Below are positions 34,850 through 45,028 of a stretch of 64,000 nt of DNA, piece by piece. Positions within the stretch are counted from its first letter, which is position 1. The number at the start of each line of letters is the position of its first letter. The translations under genes were made by a program, and so were the position numbers. The notes beneath the pieces are model-generated. The model had not been told where the DNA came from. It searched no databases and saw only the letters and a program-made list of their open reading frames with translations. The DNA is from Pseudomonas sp. ACM7 (GTDB lineage: Bacteria; Pseudomonadota; Gammaproteobacteria; Pseudomonadales; Pseudomonadaceae): contig NZ_CP024866.1 of assembly GCF_004136015.1 (NCBI RefSeq), positions 3,378,247-3,442,246 on the forward strand, written 5' to 3'.

Positions 34850-36304
34850 ATGAGCCAAAATAGAACACTTACCACCGCCAGTGGCGCTCCTGTCGCCGAC
34901 AACCAGAATTCCCGCTCCGCCGGCCCTCGTGGCCCGCTGCTGCTCGACGACTTTCACCTGATCGAGAAGCTTGCCCACTTCAACCGTGAAAACATCCCTG
35001 AGCGCCGCGTACACGCCAAAGGTTCGGGTGCTTACGGTACGTTCACCGTAACTCGGGACATCACCGAGTACTCCAGTGCCAAACTGTTTGAATCTGTTGG
35101 TAAGCAAACCCCAACCTTCCTGCGGTTTTCCACCGTTGGCGGTGAGCGTGGTTCGGCCGACACAGAACGCGATCCACGTGGCTTTGCCCTGAAGTTCTAC
35201 ACCGAAGAAGGTAACTGGGACATCGTGGGCAACAACACGCCAGTGTTCTTCATCCGCGATCCGCTCAAATTCCCTGACTTTATTCACACCCAAAAACGTC
35301 TTCCGCAAAGCAATCTGAAAAGCGCACAAATGATGTGGGACTTCTGGTCGCACTCACCTGAGGCGTTGCATCAGGTCACTATTCTGTTCTCGGACCGCGG
35401 CATCCCCGATGGCTACCGTCACATGCACGGCTTCGGCAGCCACACCTACAGCCTGATCAACGCCAATGGCGAACGTCACTGGGTGAAATGGCACTACAAG
35501 ACCAAGCAAGGGATCAAAAACCTGGCGCCAGCAGAAGCGGCGCGCCTGGCTGGTACCGATCCAGATTACGCACAGCGTGATCTGTTCGGCGCGATCGAGC
35601 GCGGTGATTTTCCGAAATGGCGCGTGTGCATCCAGATCATGACCGAGGCTCAGGCCGCAGCGCACTACGAGAACCCGTTTGACGTGACCAAAACCTGGTC
35701 GCAGAAAGAGTTTCCGCTGATCGAAGTGGGTGAGCTGGAACTTAACCGCAACCCACAGAACTACTTTGCTGAAGTCGAGCAAGCGGCGTTCGGTCCGAGC
35801 AACATGGTCCCGGGTGTCGGTTTGTCGCCTGACCGCATGTTGCAGGGGCGAGTGTTCGCTTACGCCGATGCTCACCGCTACCGCATTGGCACCAACCACC
35901 AGCAATTGCCGGTGAACGCGCCTCGCAGCCCGGTGAACAGCTATCAGCGCGACGGTTCGATGGCGTTTGGCAGCAATGGCGGTGCGACACCTAACTACGA
36001 GCCGAACAGCTACATCGAATCGCCGAAACAAGCACCTCGCTATGCAGAGCCAGCGCTGGCGCTGAGTGGTGCAGCTGATCGTTACGATCATCGCGAAGAT
36101 ACTGACTACTACAGCCACGCCGGTGCACTGTTCCGCCTGATGAATGATGAGCAGAAAACCCTGCTGGTCAACAACATTGCCGGCGCCATGGCGGGAGTTT
36201 CCGGTGACGTGGTTGATCGTCAACTGCAGCATTTCTTCAGGGCCGACCCGGCGTACGGAGAAGCGATCGCAACGGCGTTGGGCGTACAGCTTAACGAAGT
36301 CTAA
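34850..36304 (+). CDS. katA: Monofunctional haem catalase KatA
   Basis: Catalase converts hydrogen peroxide to water and oxygen in the cytoplasm. The 484-residue product is of the small-subunit class. It has the distal histidine H55 in RRVHAKG, the distal asparagine N128 in [11 protein letters not shown], the FDVTKTW block and the proximal tyrosine motif [12 protein letters not shown] (about 336-347). It is followed by a bacterioferritin-family gene, then uvrA; in P. aeruginosa katA and bfrA stand in the same order, linking peroxide removal and iron storage. A terminator separates the two genes. Confidence 0.96.
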   Translation: MSQNRTLTTASGAPVADNQNSRSAGPRGPLLLDDFHLIEKLAHFNRENIPERRVHAKGSGAYGTFTVTRDITEYSSAKLFESVGKQTPTFLRFSTVGGERGSADTERDPRGFALKFYTEEGNWDIVGNNTPVFFIRDPLKFPDFIHTQKRLPQSNLKSAQMMWDFWSHSPEALHQVTILFSDRGIPDGYRHMHGFGSHTYSLINANGERHWVKWHYKTKQGIKNLAPAEAARLAGTDPDYAQRDLFGAIERGDFPKWRVCIQIMTEAQAAAHYENPFDVTKTWSQKEFPLIEVGELELNRNPQNYFAEVEQAAFGPSNMVPGVGLSPDRMLQGRVFAYADAHRYRIGTNHQQLPVNAPRSPVNSYQRDGSMAFGSNGGATPNYEPNSYIESPKQAPRYAEPALALSGAADRYDHREDTDYYSHAGALFRLMNDEQKTLLVNNIAGAMAGVSGDVVDRQLQHFFRADPAYGEAIATALGVQLNEV

Positions 36305-36315
36305 ACGAGAAGCAG

Positions 36316-36341
36316 AACCGCCCTCATTTTGGCGGTTTTTG
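36316..36341 (+). terminator. katA terminator
   Basis: AACCGCC (36316-36322) pairs with GGCGGTT (36331-36337) over an eight-base loop, with TTTTTG after. It separates katA from the bacterioferritin gene. Confidence 0.85.
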
Positions 36342-36453
36342 CGTTATTTAAACCACTTTTCTCAGAATATCTTCGCTTTTATCGCGCAAGCAGAGTGACC
36401 AAACAGTCTGCTTGGTTCAAACTACAGACTTTCAAGCAGGGAGATGTAGGGCG

Positions 36454-36918
36454 ATGCAAGGCCACCCAGACGTAATCGATTACCTCAACACGTTGCTGAC
36501 CGGCGAACTGGCGGCTCGTGATCAATATTTCATCCATTCGCGGATGTACGAGGACTGGGGTTTTACCGAGCTCTACGAACGTATCAACCACGAAATGGAC
36601 GAAGAGGCGCAGCACGCTGACGCCCTGATGCGCCGGATTCTAATGCTCGAAGGCACTCCGCGCATGCGTCCGGACGACCTGGACGTCGGCACCACAGTGC
36701 CTGACATGCTCGCCGCGGACCTGCGTCTGGAATACAAAGTCCGCGCCGCACTCTGCAAGGGCATCGAGCTCTGCGAGCTGCACAAGGACTACGTCAGCCG
36801 CGAGATGCTGCGTATTCAGCTGAACGACACCGAAGAGGATCACACCTACTGGCTCGAGAAGCAGTTGGGTCTGATCAAGTTGATCGGTCTGGAGAATTAC
36901 CTGCAATCGCAGTTCTGA
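36454..36918 (+). CDS. bfrA: Bacterioferritin-family iron storage protein (BfrA/FtnA type)
   Basis: A 24-subunit ferritin-like protein that oxidises and stores iron. The 154-residue product starts [18 protein letters not shown] at ATG 36454. Diiron-centre residues E18, E51, H54 and later E/H residues ([18 protein letters not shown]) are visible. The methionine that ligates haem between subunits in bacterioferritins (position 52) is alanine here (EEAQHAD), as I recall for P. aeruginosa PA4235, which was renamed FtnA for lack of haem binding. It lies downstream of katA and may protect against iron-driven peroxide damage. Confidence 0.93.
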   Translation: MQGHPDVIDYLNTLLTGELAARDQYFIHSRMYEDWGFTELYERINHEMDEEAQHADALMRRILMLEGTPRMRPDDLDVGTTVPDMLAADLRLEYKVRAALCKGIELCELHKDYVSREMLRIQLNDTEEDHTYWLEKQLGLIKLIGLENYLQSQF

Positions 36919-36931
36919 TTCCGCCGGCTAC

Positions 36932-36971
36932 AAAAAAGCCCCTGTCACCGATGAAGTGACAGGGGCTTTTT
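36932..36971. terminator. Bidirectional terminator between bfrA and uvrA
   Basis: A 15-bp perfect stem (36934-36948 with 36956-36970) with A-rich left and T-rich right ends works in both directions for the convergent genes. Confidence 0.93.
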
Positions 36972-36983
36972 CGTGGGCCTGAT

Positions 36984-39818
36984 TCAGGCTTTGTCGCGAG
37001 CCAGTAGCGGCTTGAGGTAGAAGCCCGTGTGAGATTGCTTCATCTCGGACACTTCTTCCGGCGTACCGACTGCAATGATCTGGCCGCCCTTGGAACCGCC
37101 TTCCGGCCCCAAGTCCACCAGCCAGTCGGCCGTCTTGATCACATCCAGATTGTGCTCGATCACCACCACGGTGTTGCCGTGGTCGCGCAATCGATGCAGT
37201 ACGTCGAGCAGCTGCTGAATATCCGCGAAGTGCAGGCCAGTTGTCGGCTCATCGAGGATATACAGCGTCTTGCCGGTGTCGCGCTTGGACAGTTCGCGGG
37301 ACAGCTTGACCCGTTGGGCTTCACCACCCGACAGCGTGGTCGCTGACTGCCCGAGCTTGATGTACGACAGGCCGACATCCATCAGCGTCTGAAGCTTGCG
37401 CGCCAAGGCCGGAACCGCGTCGAAGAACACCCGCGCTTCCTCGATCGTCATCTCGAGGGTTTCGTGGATGCTCTTGCCCTTGTACTTGATCTCCAGAGTC
37501 TCGCGGTTGTAGCGCTTGCTCTTGCAGACGTCGCACGGAACATAGATGTCCGGCAGGAAGTGCATTTCCACCTTGATCAAGCCATCGCCCTGACACGCTT
37601 CGCAACGTCCGCCCTTCACGTTGAAGGAGAATCGTCCAGGACCATAACCGCGGGAGCGGGACTCCGGCACACCGGCGAACAGTTCGCGAATCGGTGTAAA
37701 CAATCCGGTGTAGGTCGCCGGGTTGGAGCGTGGCGTTCGACCGATCGGGCTCTGATCGATGTCGACAACCTTATCCAGATGCTCCAGGCCTTTGATGCTG
37801 TCGTGGGCAGCCGCTTCGAGTGTCGTCGCTCCGTTCAACGCCGTAGCGCTAAGCGGGAACAGGGTGTTGTTGATCAGCGTCGACTTGCCCGAGCCGGACA
37901 CGCCGGTCACGCAGGTCAGCAGGCCGATCGGAATGTCCAGATCGACATCGCGCAAGTTGTTGCCGCGTGCACCCTTGAGGGACAGCGACAACTTCTTGTT
38001 GCGCGGTGTGCGTTTGGCCGGAACGGCAATCTTCACCCGACCCGACAGGTATTTGCCGGTCAACGAATCAGGATGAGCCATGACTTCGGCCGGCGTACCT
38101 TCGGCAACGATATGCCCACCGTGTACACCCGCACCCGGGCCGATATCCACCACGTAGTCAGCCAGGCGAATCGCATCTTCGTCGTGCTCGACCACAATCA
38201 CCGTATTACCGATGTCCCGCAGGTGCTTGAGCGTACCGAGCAGCCGATCGTTGTCCCGTTGGTGCAAGCCAATCGACGGCTCGTCGAGGATGTACAGAAC
38301 CCCTACCAGGCCCGCGCCGATCTGACTGGCCAGACGAATCCGCTGAGCTTCACCGCCAGACAATGTGTCCGCACTGCGATCGAGCGACAGATAATCGAGG
38401 CCAACGTTGACCAGGAACTGAAGTCGCTCGCGAATTTCCTTGAGAATCTTGTCAGCAATTTCGCCACGGCGGCCGGTGAGTTTCAGCACGCCGAAATATT
38501 CACAGGCATCGCCAATCGGCAGATTGGTCACCGCCGGCAGCGTCTTCTCGCCAACCCACACATGCCGCGCCTCACGACGCAGGCGAGTACCGCGGCAATC
38601 CGGGCAAGGCTGGGTGCTGAGGAACTTGGCCACCTCTTCACGCACCGAGGCGGACTCGGTTTCACGGTAGCGACGTTCCAGATTCGGCACGATGCCTTCG
38701 AACGGGTGCGAACGTTTGACGATGTCGCCACGGTCGTTCAGGTATTTGAAGTCGACGTTCTGCGAACCGCTGCCGTGCAAGATGAATTTCTGCTGATCGG
38801 CCGGCAGTTCGTTGAACGGCACCTCCAGACTGAACTTGTAGTGCGAGGCCAGCGACCCGAGCATCTGGAAGTAATAGACGTTGCGCCGGTCCCAGCCACG
38901 AATCGCGCCCTCGGCCAGCGTCAGTTCGCCATTGACCAATCGCTTGATGTCGAAGAACTGCTTCACCCCCAGGCCATCGCACGTCGGGCAAGCGCCGGCA
39001 GGGTTGTTGAAGGAGAACAGCTTGGGTTCCAGTTCGCTGATGGCATGACCGCAGATCGGGCAGGCGAAGCGCGCGGAGAAGATGATTTCTTCGCCGGGCT
39101 CGTCGTCCATCGGCGCAACCAGGGCGATGCCGTCCGCGAGCTTTAAAGCGGTCTCGAACGACTCGGCCAGGCGCTGCTGTAGGTCGGCGCGCACCTTGAA
39201 ACGGTCGACCACCACATCGATCGAGTGCTTCTTCTGCTTATCCAGCTTCGGCAATTCGTCCAGCTCGCAGAGCCGGCCGTTGACCCGGGCCCGCACAAAG
39301 CCTTGGGCGCGCAGTTCTTCGAAAACCGAAAGGTGTTCGCCTTTACGCTCGCGGATCACCGGCGCTAACAGCATAAGCTTGCTGCCCTCCGGTTGGGCGA
39401 GGACCAGGTCGACCATCTGGCTGACGGTCTGGGCTTCCAGCGGAATGTCGTGATCCGGGCAGCGCGGAATACCCACGCGAGCGTAAAGCAGGCGCAGATA
39501 ATCGTAGATTTCGGTGATGGTGCCGACCGTCGAACGCGGGTTGTGCGAGGTCGATTTCTGCTCGATGGAAATGGCTGGCGACAAACCTTCGATGGTGTCG
39601 ACGTCAGGTTTTTCCATCATCGACAAAAATTGCCGAGCGTAGGCCGACAGCGATTCGACGTAGCGGCGCTGGCCTTCGGCGTACAGCGTGTCGAATGCCA
39701 GAGATGATTTTCCGGAGCCGGACAGGCCGGTGATGACGATCAGTTTGTCCCTGGGCAGGGTCAGGTCGATGTTCTTCAGGTTGTGGGTTCGGGCCCCACG
39801 AATCAGGATCTTGTCCAA
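36984..39818 (-). CDS. uvrA: Excinuclease ABC subunit A (UvrA)
   Basis: UvrA is the damage-sensing ATPase of nucleotide excision repair. From the TTG at 39818 the product is 944 residues, starting [16 protein letters not shown] as in the family; an upstream in-frame ATG (39884) would add 22 unlike residues. It has two ABC modules: Walker A GLSGSGKS (31-38) and GVSGSGKS near 640, two LSGGEAQR signatures, and zinc modules with CPICGH, CPTCDG, CPDCRG and CEACQG. It is transcribed away from the MFS gene. No strict LexA box was found upstream. Confidence 0.96.
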   Translation of the reverse strand: MDKILIRGARTHNLKNIDLTLPRDKLIVITGLSGSGKSSLAFDTLYAEGQRRYVESLSAYARQFLSMMEKPDVDTIEGLSPAISIEQKSTSHNPRSTVGTITEIYDYLRLLYARVGIPRCPDHDIPLEAQTVSQMVDLVLAQPEGSKLMLLAPVIRERKGEHLSVFEELRAQGFVRARVNGRLCELDELPKLDKQKKHSIDVVVDRFKVRADLQQRLAESFETALKLADGIALVAPMDDEPGEEIIFSARFACPICGHAISELEPKLFSFNNPAGACPTCDGLGVKQFFDIKRLVNGELTLAEGAIRGWDRRNVYYFQMLGSLASHYKFSLEVPFNELPADQQKFILHGSGSQNVDFKYLNDRGDIVKRSHPFEGIVPNLERRYRETESASVREEVAKFLSTQPCPDCRGTRLRREARHVWVGEKTLPAVTNLPIGDACEYFGVLKLTGRRGEIADKILKEIRERLQFLVNVGLDYLSLDRSADTLSGGEAQRIRLASQIGAGLVGVLYILDEPSIGLHQRDNDRLLGTLKHLRDIGNTVIVVEHDEDAIRLADYVVDIGPGAGVHGGHIVAEGTPAEVMAHPDSLTGKYLSGRVKIAVPAKRTPRNKKLSLSLKGARGNNLRDVDLDIPIGLLTCVTGVSGSGKSTLINNTLFPLSATALNGATTLEAAAHDSIKGLEHLDKVVDIDQSPIGRTPRSNPATYTGLFTPIRELFAGVPESRSRGYGPGRFSFNVKGGRCEACQGDGLIKVEMHFLPDIYVPCDVCKSKRYNRETLEIKYKGKSIHETLEMTIEEARVFFDAVPALARKLQTLMDVGLSYIKLGQSATTLSGGEAQRVKLSRELSKRDTGKTLYILDEPTTGLHFADIQQLLDVLHRLRDHGNTVVVIEHNLDVIKTADWLVDLGPEGGSKGGQIIAVGTPEEVSEMKQSHTGFYLKPLLARDKA

Positions 39819-40009
39819 AGTGGCCTCGCTCGGCGGGCGTCGAAAACGTAGGAGTATACGGCCAAATACTGGATGGATGCACACTATCGAATGAGCGGGT
39901 TGCAGCCTTACATGAAGAGTCTGTCAGCAGAGCGCGTCAAAGCGTCGCGATATACCCTGTCAATCGATGGGACTGGTAGAATCGCCGCCGGTTCACATGA
40001 GGTTTTTCC

Positions 40010-41407
40010 ATGCACGATCCCCACAGCGAACGCATGAGTGGCAGTGAGACCCGAGCAGCAAGCGGTCTGGCCCTGGTGTTCGCCTTCCGTATGCTTGGCA
40101 TGTTCATGGTGTTGCCGGTTCTGGCGACCTATGGGATGGATCTGGCAGGCGCGACCCCGGCCCTCATCGGGCTGGCGATTGGCGCTTACGGCCTGACCCA
40201 GGCGATCTTCCAGATTCCTTTCGGCTTTATTTCCGACCGTATCGGCCGTCGCCCGGTGATTTACCTGGGGCTGGTCGTCTTCGCCCTCGGTAGCGTACTG
40301 GCGGCTAATGCCGACTCGATCTGGGGCGTGATCGCCGGACGAATCCTGCAAGGCGCCGGGGCGATTTCTGCGGCGGTGATGGCGTTGCTGTCAGACCTGA
40401 CCCGCGAACAGCATCGGACCAAAGCCATGGCCATGATCGGCATGACGATCGGTCTGTCGTTCGCTGTCGCGATGGTTGTAGGACCGTTGCTGACCCGCGC
40501 CTTTGGCCTGTCCGGGTTGTTCCTCGCCACGGGTGGCATGGCGCTGTTCGGCATCGTGATCGTGATGTTCATGGTGCCGCGCTCAACCGGGCCGTTGCAG
40601 CACCGCGAGTCCGGCGTTGCGCGCCAGGCACTGATACCGACGCTCAAGCATCCAGACTTGCTGCGTCTGGACCTGGGCATTTTTGTGTTACACGCGATGT
40701 TGATGTCGAGCTTCGTTGCGTTGCCTTTGGCGCTGGTCGAAAAAGCCGGGCTGCCTAAAGAGCAGCACTGGTGGGTCTACCTGACCGCGCTGCTGATTTC
40801 CTTCTTCGCCATGATCCCGTTCATCATCTACGGCGAGAAGAAACGCAAAATGAAACGAGTTTTACTCGGCGCCGTCGCGACGCTGATGCTCACTGAGCTA
40901 TTCTTCTGGCAGTTCGGCGATAGCTTGCGGGCTCTGGTGATCGGGACGGTGGTGTTCTTTACCGCGTTCAACTTGCTGGAAGCTTCGTTGCCATCGCTGA
41001 TCAGCAAGGTTTCACCGGCGGGCGGCAAGGGCACGGCGATGGGGGTTTATTCCACCAGCCAGTTCCTCGGTTCTGCACTGGGCGGCATCCTCGGCGGCTG
41101 GTTGTTCCAGCATGGCGGTCTGTCGGTTGTGTTCCTTGGATGCGCCGGTCTGGCTGCCCTCTGGCTGGCCTTTGCTGTTACCATGCGCGAACCTCCCTAC
41201 GTGACGAGCCTGCGCTTGCCGTTGTCGCCTGAGGCGATCCGCGAAGCGGGTCTGGTCGAGCGCCTGAAGGCCGTCGTAGGGGTAACAGATGCAGTGATCG
41301 TCGAAGATGAAGCGGCGATTTACATCAAATTGGACACAGAACTATTGGATCGCACCACCCTTGAGCGCCTGGTGAACAACCCGGCCGGGGCAGCGTGCGT
41401 AGCCTAG
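40010..41407 (+). CDS. MFS transporter, YajR-like, with C-terminal soluble domain
   Basis: A 465-residue major facilitator protein with twelve hydrophobic segments up to about residue 395 and the loop motif GFISDRIGRRPV (about 72-83, motif A). The C-terminal ~65 residues (about 400-465, VVGVTDAVIVEDEAAIYIKLD) are soluble with a beta-alpha-beta pattern like the YAM domain of E. coli YajR. The substrate is unknown. It stands between divergent uvrA and ssb, as in P. aeruginosa (PA4233), and ends 9 bases before ssb, so both may share a transcript. Confidence 0.88.
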   Translation: MHDPHSERMSGSETRAASGLALVFAFRMLGMFMVLPVLATYGMDLAGATPALIGLAIGAYGLTQAIFQIPFGFISDRIGRRPVIYLGLVVFALGSVLAANADSIWGVIAGRILQGAGAISAAVMALLSDLTREQHRTKAMAMIGMTIGLSFAVAMVVGPLLTRAFGLSGLFLATGGMALFGIVIVMFMVPRSTGPLQHRESGVARQALIPTLKHPDLLRLDLGIFVLHAMLMSSFVALPLALVEKAGLPKEQHWWVYLTALLISFFAMIPFIIYGEKKRKMKRVLLGAVATLMLTELFFWQFGDSLRALVIGTVVFFTAFNLLEASLPSLISKVSPAGGKGTAMGVYSTSQFLGSALGGILGGWLFQHGGLSVVFLGCAGLAALWLAFAVTMREPPYVTSLRLPLSPEAIREAGLVERLKAVVGVTDAVIVEDEAAIYIKLDTELLDRTTLERLVNNPAGAACVA

Positions 41408-41416
41408 GAGAACGTT

Positions 41417-41947
41417 ATGGCCCGTGGGGTTAACAAAGTCATATTGGTCGGCACTTGCGGCCAGGATCCCGAAGTTCGCTACTTGCCTAACGGTAACGCC
41501 GTGACCAACCTGAGTCTGGCGACCAGCGAACAGTGGACTGACAAGCAAACCGGTCAGAAGGTCGAGAAGACCGAATGGCACCGTGTGTCGATGTTCGGCA
41601 AAGTTGCCGAGATCGCCGGCGAGTACCTGCGTAAAGGTTCGCAGGTCTACATCGAAGGCAAGCTGCAGACCCGCGAGTGGGAAAAAGACGGTATCAAGCG
41701 TTACACCACTGAAATCGTGGTCGACATGCAAGGCACCATGCAACTGCTGGGCGGCCGTCCACAGCAGGGCGACCAACAAGGCGGGGGCAATAACTACCAG
41801 CAGTCCGCCCCGGCTCCACGCCAGCAGGCTCCGCGTCCGCAGCAGTCGGCAGCACCGCAACAGTCGCGTCAGGCTCCGGCTCCACAGCAGGCTGCTCCGC
41901 AACCGGCTCCGGATTTCGACAGCTTTGATGACGATATCCCGTTCTAA
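41417..41947 (+). CDS. ssb: Single-stranded DNA-binding protein SSB
   Basis: SSB coats single-stranded DNA in replication, repair and recombination and recruits partners by its acidic tip. The 176-residue product has an N-terminal OB fold (about 1-110, [21 protein letters not shown]), a low-complexity Gln/Pro/Ala linker (about 115-165) and the conserved tip [11 protein letters not shown]. The linker is very rich in QQ and AP repeats. Confidence 0.97.
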   Translation: MARGVNKVILVGTCGQDPEVRYLPNGNAVTNLSLATSEQWTDKQTGQKVEKTEWHRVSMFGKVAEIAGEYLRKGSQVYIEGKLQTREWEKDGIKRYTTEIVVDMQGTMQLLGGRPQQGDQQGGGNNYQQSAPAPRQQAPRPQQSAAPQQSRQAPAPQQAAPQPAPDFDSFDDDIPF

Positions 41948-41970
41948 AAAGCAGCTATCCAGTCAGTAAC

Positions 41971-42003
41971 AAAAAAGCGAAGCCATCTGGCTTCGCTTTT
42001 TTG
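41971..42003. terminator. Bidirectional terminator between ssb and the OsmC-YcaO gene
   Basis: A 14-bp stem (41971-41984 with 41989-42002) with loop ATCT, A-run on the left and T-run on the right, serves both convergent genes. Confidence 0.93.
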
Positions 42004-42012
42004 TTGGCGCTA

Positions 42013-44217
42013 TTAACTGGATAACGCGGTCACATTGGCCCGTGCCGAGTGCAGTTTCTTGTAGCTATCGATCAACCGCAGGTGCCTGTCGAGCCCCTCC
42101 AGTTTCAAGCTGGTCGGCGTCAAGCCATGGAAACGCACGCTGCCGTCCACCGATCCGATCGCTGCATCCGTGCGCTCGTTGCCAAACATCCGGCGGAAAT
42201 TGGCCTCGTAGTCTTCCAGTTCCAGGTCTTCGTCCAGCTTCATCTCCAGCACCACATTGACGGCCTGGTAGAACAAGCCACGCTCAACCGTGTTGTCGTT
42301 GTACTGCAGGAACATCTCCACTGCCTCTTTCGCCTCTTCAAACTGCTGCAAGGCGAGATAAATCAGCAGCTTCAACTCCAGGATCGTCAACTGACCCCAG
42401 GCCGTATTGTCATCAAATTCGATGCCGATCAGGGAGGTGATGTCGGTGTAGTCATCCAGCTCACTTTCCACCAGGCGCTCAACCAGCGCTTGCAGTTCGT
42501 CGTCGTCCAGGCGATGCAGGTTCAGGATATCGGCGCGGAAGAACAGCGCTTTGTTGGTGTTATCCCAGATCAGGTCGTCCACGGGATAGATTTCCGAATA
42601 GTCCGGCACCAGGATGCGGCATGCCGTCGCGCCGATATGCTCGTAGACCGCCATGTACACTTCCTTGCCCATGCCTTCGAGAATGCCGAACAAGGTCGCG
42701 GCTTCTTCGGCATTCGAGTTTTCACCCTGGCCGGAGAAGTCCCACTCCACGAATTCGTAATCGGACTTGGAGCTGAAGAAGCGCCACGACACCACGCCGC
42801 TGGAATCGATGAAGTGCTCGACGAAGTTATTCGGCTCGGTCACCGCATGGCCTTCAAACGTCGGCTGGGGCAAGTCGTTGAGGCCTTCGAAGCTGCGGCC
42901 CTGGAGCAATTCGGTCAGGCTGCGCTCCAGTGCCACTTCCAGGCTAGGGTGCGCGCCGAACGAGGCGAACACACCGCCGGTACGCGGGTTCATCAACGTG
43001 ACGCACATCACCGGGAATTCACCGCCCAGGGACGCATCCTTCACCAACACCGGGAACCCTTGCTCTTCCAGCGCCTGAATCCCGGCCAGTATCCCGGGGT
43101 ACTTCGCCAGCACATCGGCGGGCACATCCGGCAGTGCAAATTCACCTTCGATGATTTCGCGTTTTACCGCACGCTCGAAGATCTCCGACAGGCATTGCAC
43201 CTGGGCTTCGGCCAGCGTGTTGCCGGCACTCATGCCGTTGCTCAGGAACAGGTTTTCAATCAGGTTGGACGGGAAATACACCACTTCGCCGTCCGACTGG
43301 CGCACGTATGGCAGCGAGCAGATGCCGCGCTCTTCATTGCCCGAGTTGGTGTCGATCAGGTGGGAACCACGCAACTCGCCGTCGCGGTTGTAAATCTTCA
43401 GGCAGTACGCGTCGAGGATTTCGGCCGGCAGTTCATCTTTACGGCCAGGCTTGAACCAGCGTTCGTCCGGGTAATGCACAAACGGCGCGTTGGCGATCTC
43501 TTCGCCCCAGAACTGATCGTTGTAGAAGAAGTTGCAGTTGAGTCGCTCGATAAACTCGCCCAACGCCGACGCCAGCGCGCCTTCTTTGGTTGCGCCCTTG
43601 CCGTTGGTAAAACACATCGGCGAGTGCGCATCGCGGATATGCAGCGACCACACGTTGGGAACGATATTGCGCCACGAGGCGATTTCAATCTTCATGCCCA
43701 GGTCCGCCAGAATGGCCGACATATTGGCGATGGTCTGCTCCAGCGGCAGATCCTTGCCCGCAATATACGTGCTCGCCTCTGAGGTAGAAGCAGGCATCAG
43801 CAACGCTTGGGCATCGGCGTCGAGGTTTTCCACCTCTTCGATCACAAACTCAGGCCCGGCCTGGACCACTTTTTTCACGGTACACCGGTCGATGGAACGC
43901 AGGATGCCCTGGCGGTCCTTGTCGGAAATATCCGCCGGCAACTCGACCTGGATCTTGAAAATCTGGTTGTAGCGGTTTTCCGGATCAACAATGTTGTTCT
44001 GCGACAGGCGGATGTTTTCGGTGGGAATACTGCGAGTGTCGCAGTACAGCTTCACGAAATAAGCCGCACACAACGCCGACGAAGCCAGGAAGTAGTCGAA
44101 CGGACCCGGTGCCGAGCCATCGCCCTTGTAGCGGATAGGTTGATCGGCCACCACCGTGAAGTCGTCGAACTTGGCTTCAAGTCGAAGGTTGTCGAGAAAG
44201 TTGACCTTGATTTCCAT
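42013..44217 (-). CDS. ycaO: OsmC-YcaO fusion protein
   Basis: A 734-residue protein with two parts. Residues 1-135 resemble OsmC/Ohr-type peroxidases, with C50 (SSALCAAYF) and C112 (IDRCTVK) at the spacing of the two redox cysteines. Residues about 150-734 match E. coli YcaO along the whole length: PNVWSLHIRD, CFTNGKGATKEGALASALGEFIERL, GNEERGIC, LFLSNGMSAGNT and AEAQVQCLSEIFER. YcaO proteins use ATP to activate amide backbones; E. coli YcaO supports RimO-dependent methylthiolation of S12. The substrate here is not known. Confidence 0.92.
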   Translation of the reverse strand: MEIKVNFLDNLRLEAKFDDFTVVADQPIRYKGDGSAPGPFDYFLASSALCAAYFVKLYCDTRSIPTENIRLSQNNIVDPENRYNQIFKIQVELPADISDKDRQGILRSIDRCTVKKVVQAGPEFVIEEVENLDADAQALLMPASTSEASTYIAGKDLPLEQTIANMSAILADLGMKIEIASWRNIVPNVWSLHIRDAHSPMCFTNGKGATKEGALASALGEFIERLNCNFFYNDQFWGEEIANAPFVHYPDERWFKPGRKDELPAEILDAYCLKIYNRDGELRGSHLIDTNSGNEERGICSLPYVRQSDGEVVYFPSNLIENLFLSNGMSAGNTLAEAQVQCLSEIFERAVKREIIEGEFALPDVPADVLAKYPGILAGIQALEEQGFPVLVKDASLGGEFPVMCVTLMNPRTGGVFASFGAHPSLEVALERSLTELLQGRSFEGLNDLPQPTFEGHAVTEPNNFVEHFIDSSGVVSWRFFSSKSDYEFVEWDFSGQGENSNAEEAATLFGILEGMGKEVYMAVYEHIGATACRILVPDYSEIYPVDDLIWDNTNKALFFRADILNLHRLDDDELQALVERLVESELDDYTDITSLIGIEFDDNTAWGQLTILELKLLIYLALQQFEEAKEAVEMFLQYNDNTVERGLFYQAVNVVLEMKLDEDLELEDYEANFRRMFGNERTDAAIGSVDGSVRFHGLTPTSLKLEGLDRHLRLIDSYKKLHSARANVTALSS

Positions 44218-44285
44218 GGGGGATTACCAGAATAACGGGCTAGACGATTTGGTCGCCATTATCCGGCTTTTCGGCCGTAAGTCTC

Positions 44286-44326
44286 AGAAAAAAGGCCAGT
44301 CATGTGCGCACGCGACTGGCCTTCTT
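44286..44326 (-). terminator. Terminator of the cysteine hydrolase gene
   Basis: AAGGCCAGTC (44292-44301) pairs with GACTGGCCTT (44314-44323); read on the minus strand the stem is followed by a run of T. It lies between the hydrolase stop and the OsmC-YcaO start, so the two minus-strand genes are separate units. The rest of 44218-44371 shows nothing else. Confidence 0.85.
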
Positions 44327-44371
44327 TGTTTCGGGAGCGTCGGATTGCAGCACATGAGGCAGAAGCGTTGG

Positions 44372-44926
44372 TCAGTGATGCGCCGCCAGGAATTCCTCAG
44401 TGGAAATCACGCTCGCATAGGCGAAGCCCAGGGCCGACATGAAGGCGGCGTGCACTTGGGCTGCCGGGACCGTGACACCGTTGAACTCCAGATCACGGGT
44501 AGCGCAGGCGTCGTGAATCACCGTGACGGTATAGCCCATATCGGCAGCCGCGCGGGTGATGCCGTCGACACACATGTGGCTCATGCTGCCGACGACGACC
44601 AGTTCCTTGATGCCTTGCTCGTCGAGGATTGACCGTAGTTCGGTTTCTCGGAACGAGTTGACGAAGTGTTTGAGCACGACCGGTTCGTCGGCGCGGTTGA
44701 GGACTTTGGGGTGCAGCTTCGCGCCCTCGGAGCCCGGCGTGAAAAAGGGCGCTTCGTCGGAGGTGAATTCGTGGCGGATGTGCACCACCGAATCACCCGC
44801 ATCGCGGAAGGCTTTGAGCAGACGAACGGTATTGTCCGCCGCGGCATCGGCGCCGACCAGCGGCCACTTGCCTTGAGGGAAGTAGTCGTTTTGGATATCA
44901 ACTACGATGAGTGCTTGCTTGGCCAT
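44372..44926 (-). CDS. Cysteine hydrolase of the isochorismatase-like family
   Basis: A 184-residue enzyme with the family triad D10 (ALIVVDIQNDY), K86 (VLKHFVNSF) and nucleophile C119 (GSMSHMCVDG). The family includes nicotinamidases and other amide or ether hydrolases; the substrate cannot be read from sequence. The start at 44926 follows a GAGGAAAC ribosome site; the frame stays open far upstream, without coding value. It diverges from the GlxA-type regulator across 102 bases, which suggests control by that regulator. Confidence 0.92.
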   Translation of the reverse strand: MAKQALIVVDIQNDYFPQGKWPLVGADAAADNTVRLLKAFRDAGDSVVHIRHEFTSDEAPFFTPGSEGAKLHPKVLNRADEPVVLKHFVNSFRETELRSILDEQGIKELVVVGSMSHMCVDGITRAAADMGYTVTVIHDACATRDLEFNGVTVPAAQVHAAFMSALGFAYASVISTEEFLAAHH

Positions 44927-45028
44927 GACTGTTTCCTCGAAGTGCTTGTTGGGTGTGGAAGGAAGTATTGGGTCTGGCAGGCCGTCCGAGGATTGGCCGC
45001 ACCGACAATAGAAGGGGGAAAACTGACA

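Noticed and set aside
37464..39146. A 560-codon plus-strand frame inside uvrA, and one of 577 codons inside the OsmC-YcaO gene (42049-43782)
   Set aside because: Their translations show no family motif and no ribosome site of note; the opposite-strand genes have full, recognised domain sets.
39869..39884. LexA-like site upstream of uvrA
   Set aside because: CTG-N10-CAC on the plus strand misses the CTG-N10-CAG consensus by one essential base and has a GC-rich middle, so SOS control is not claimed.
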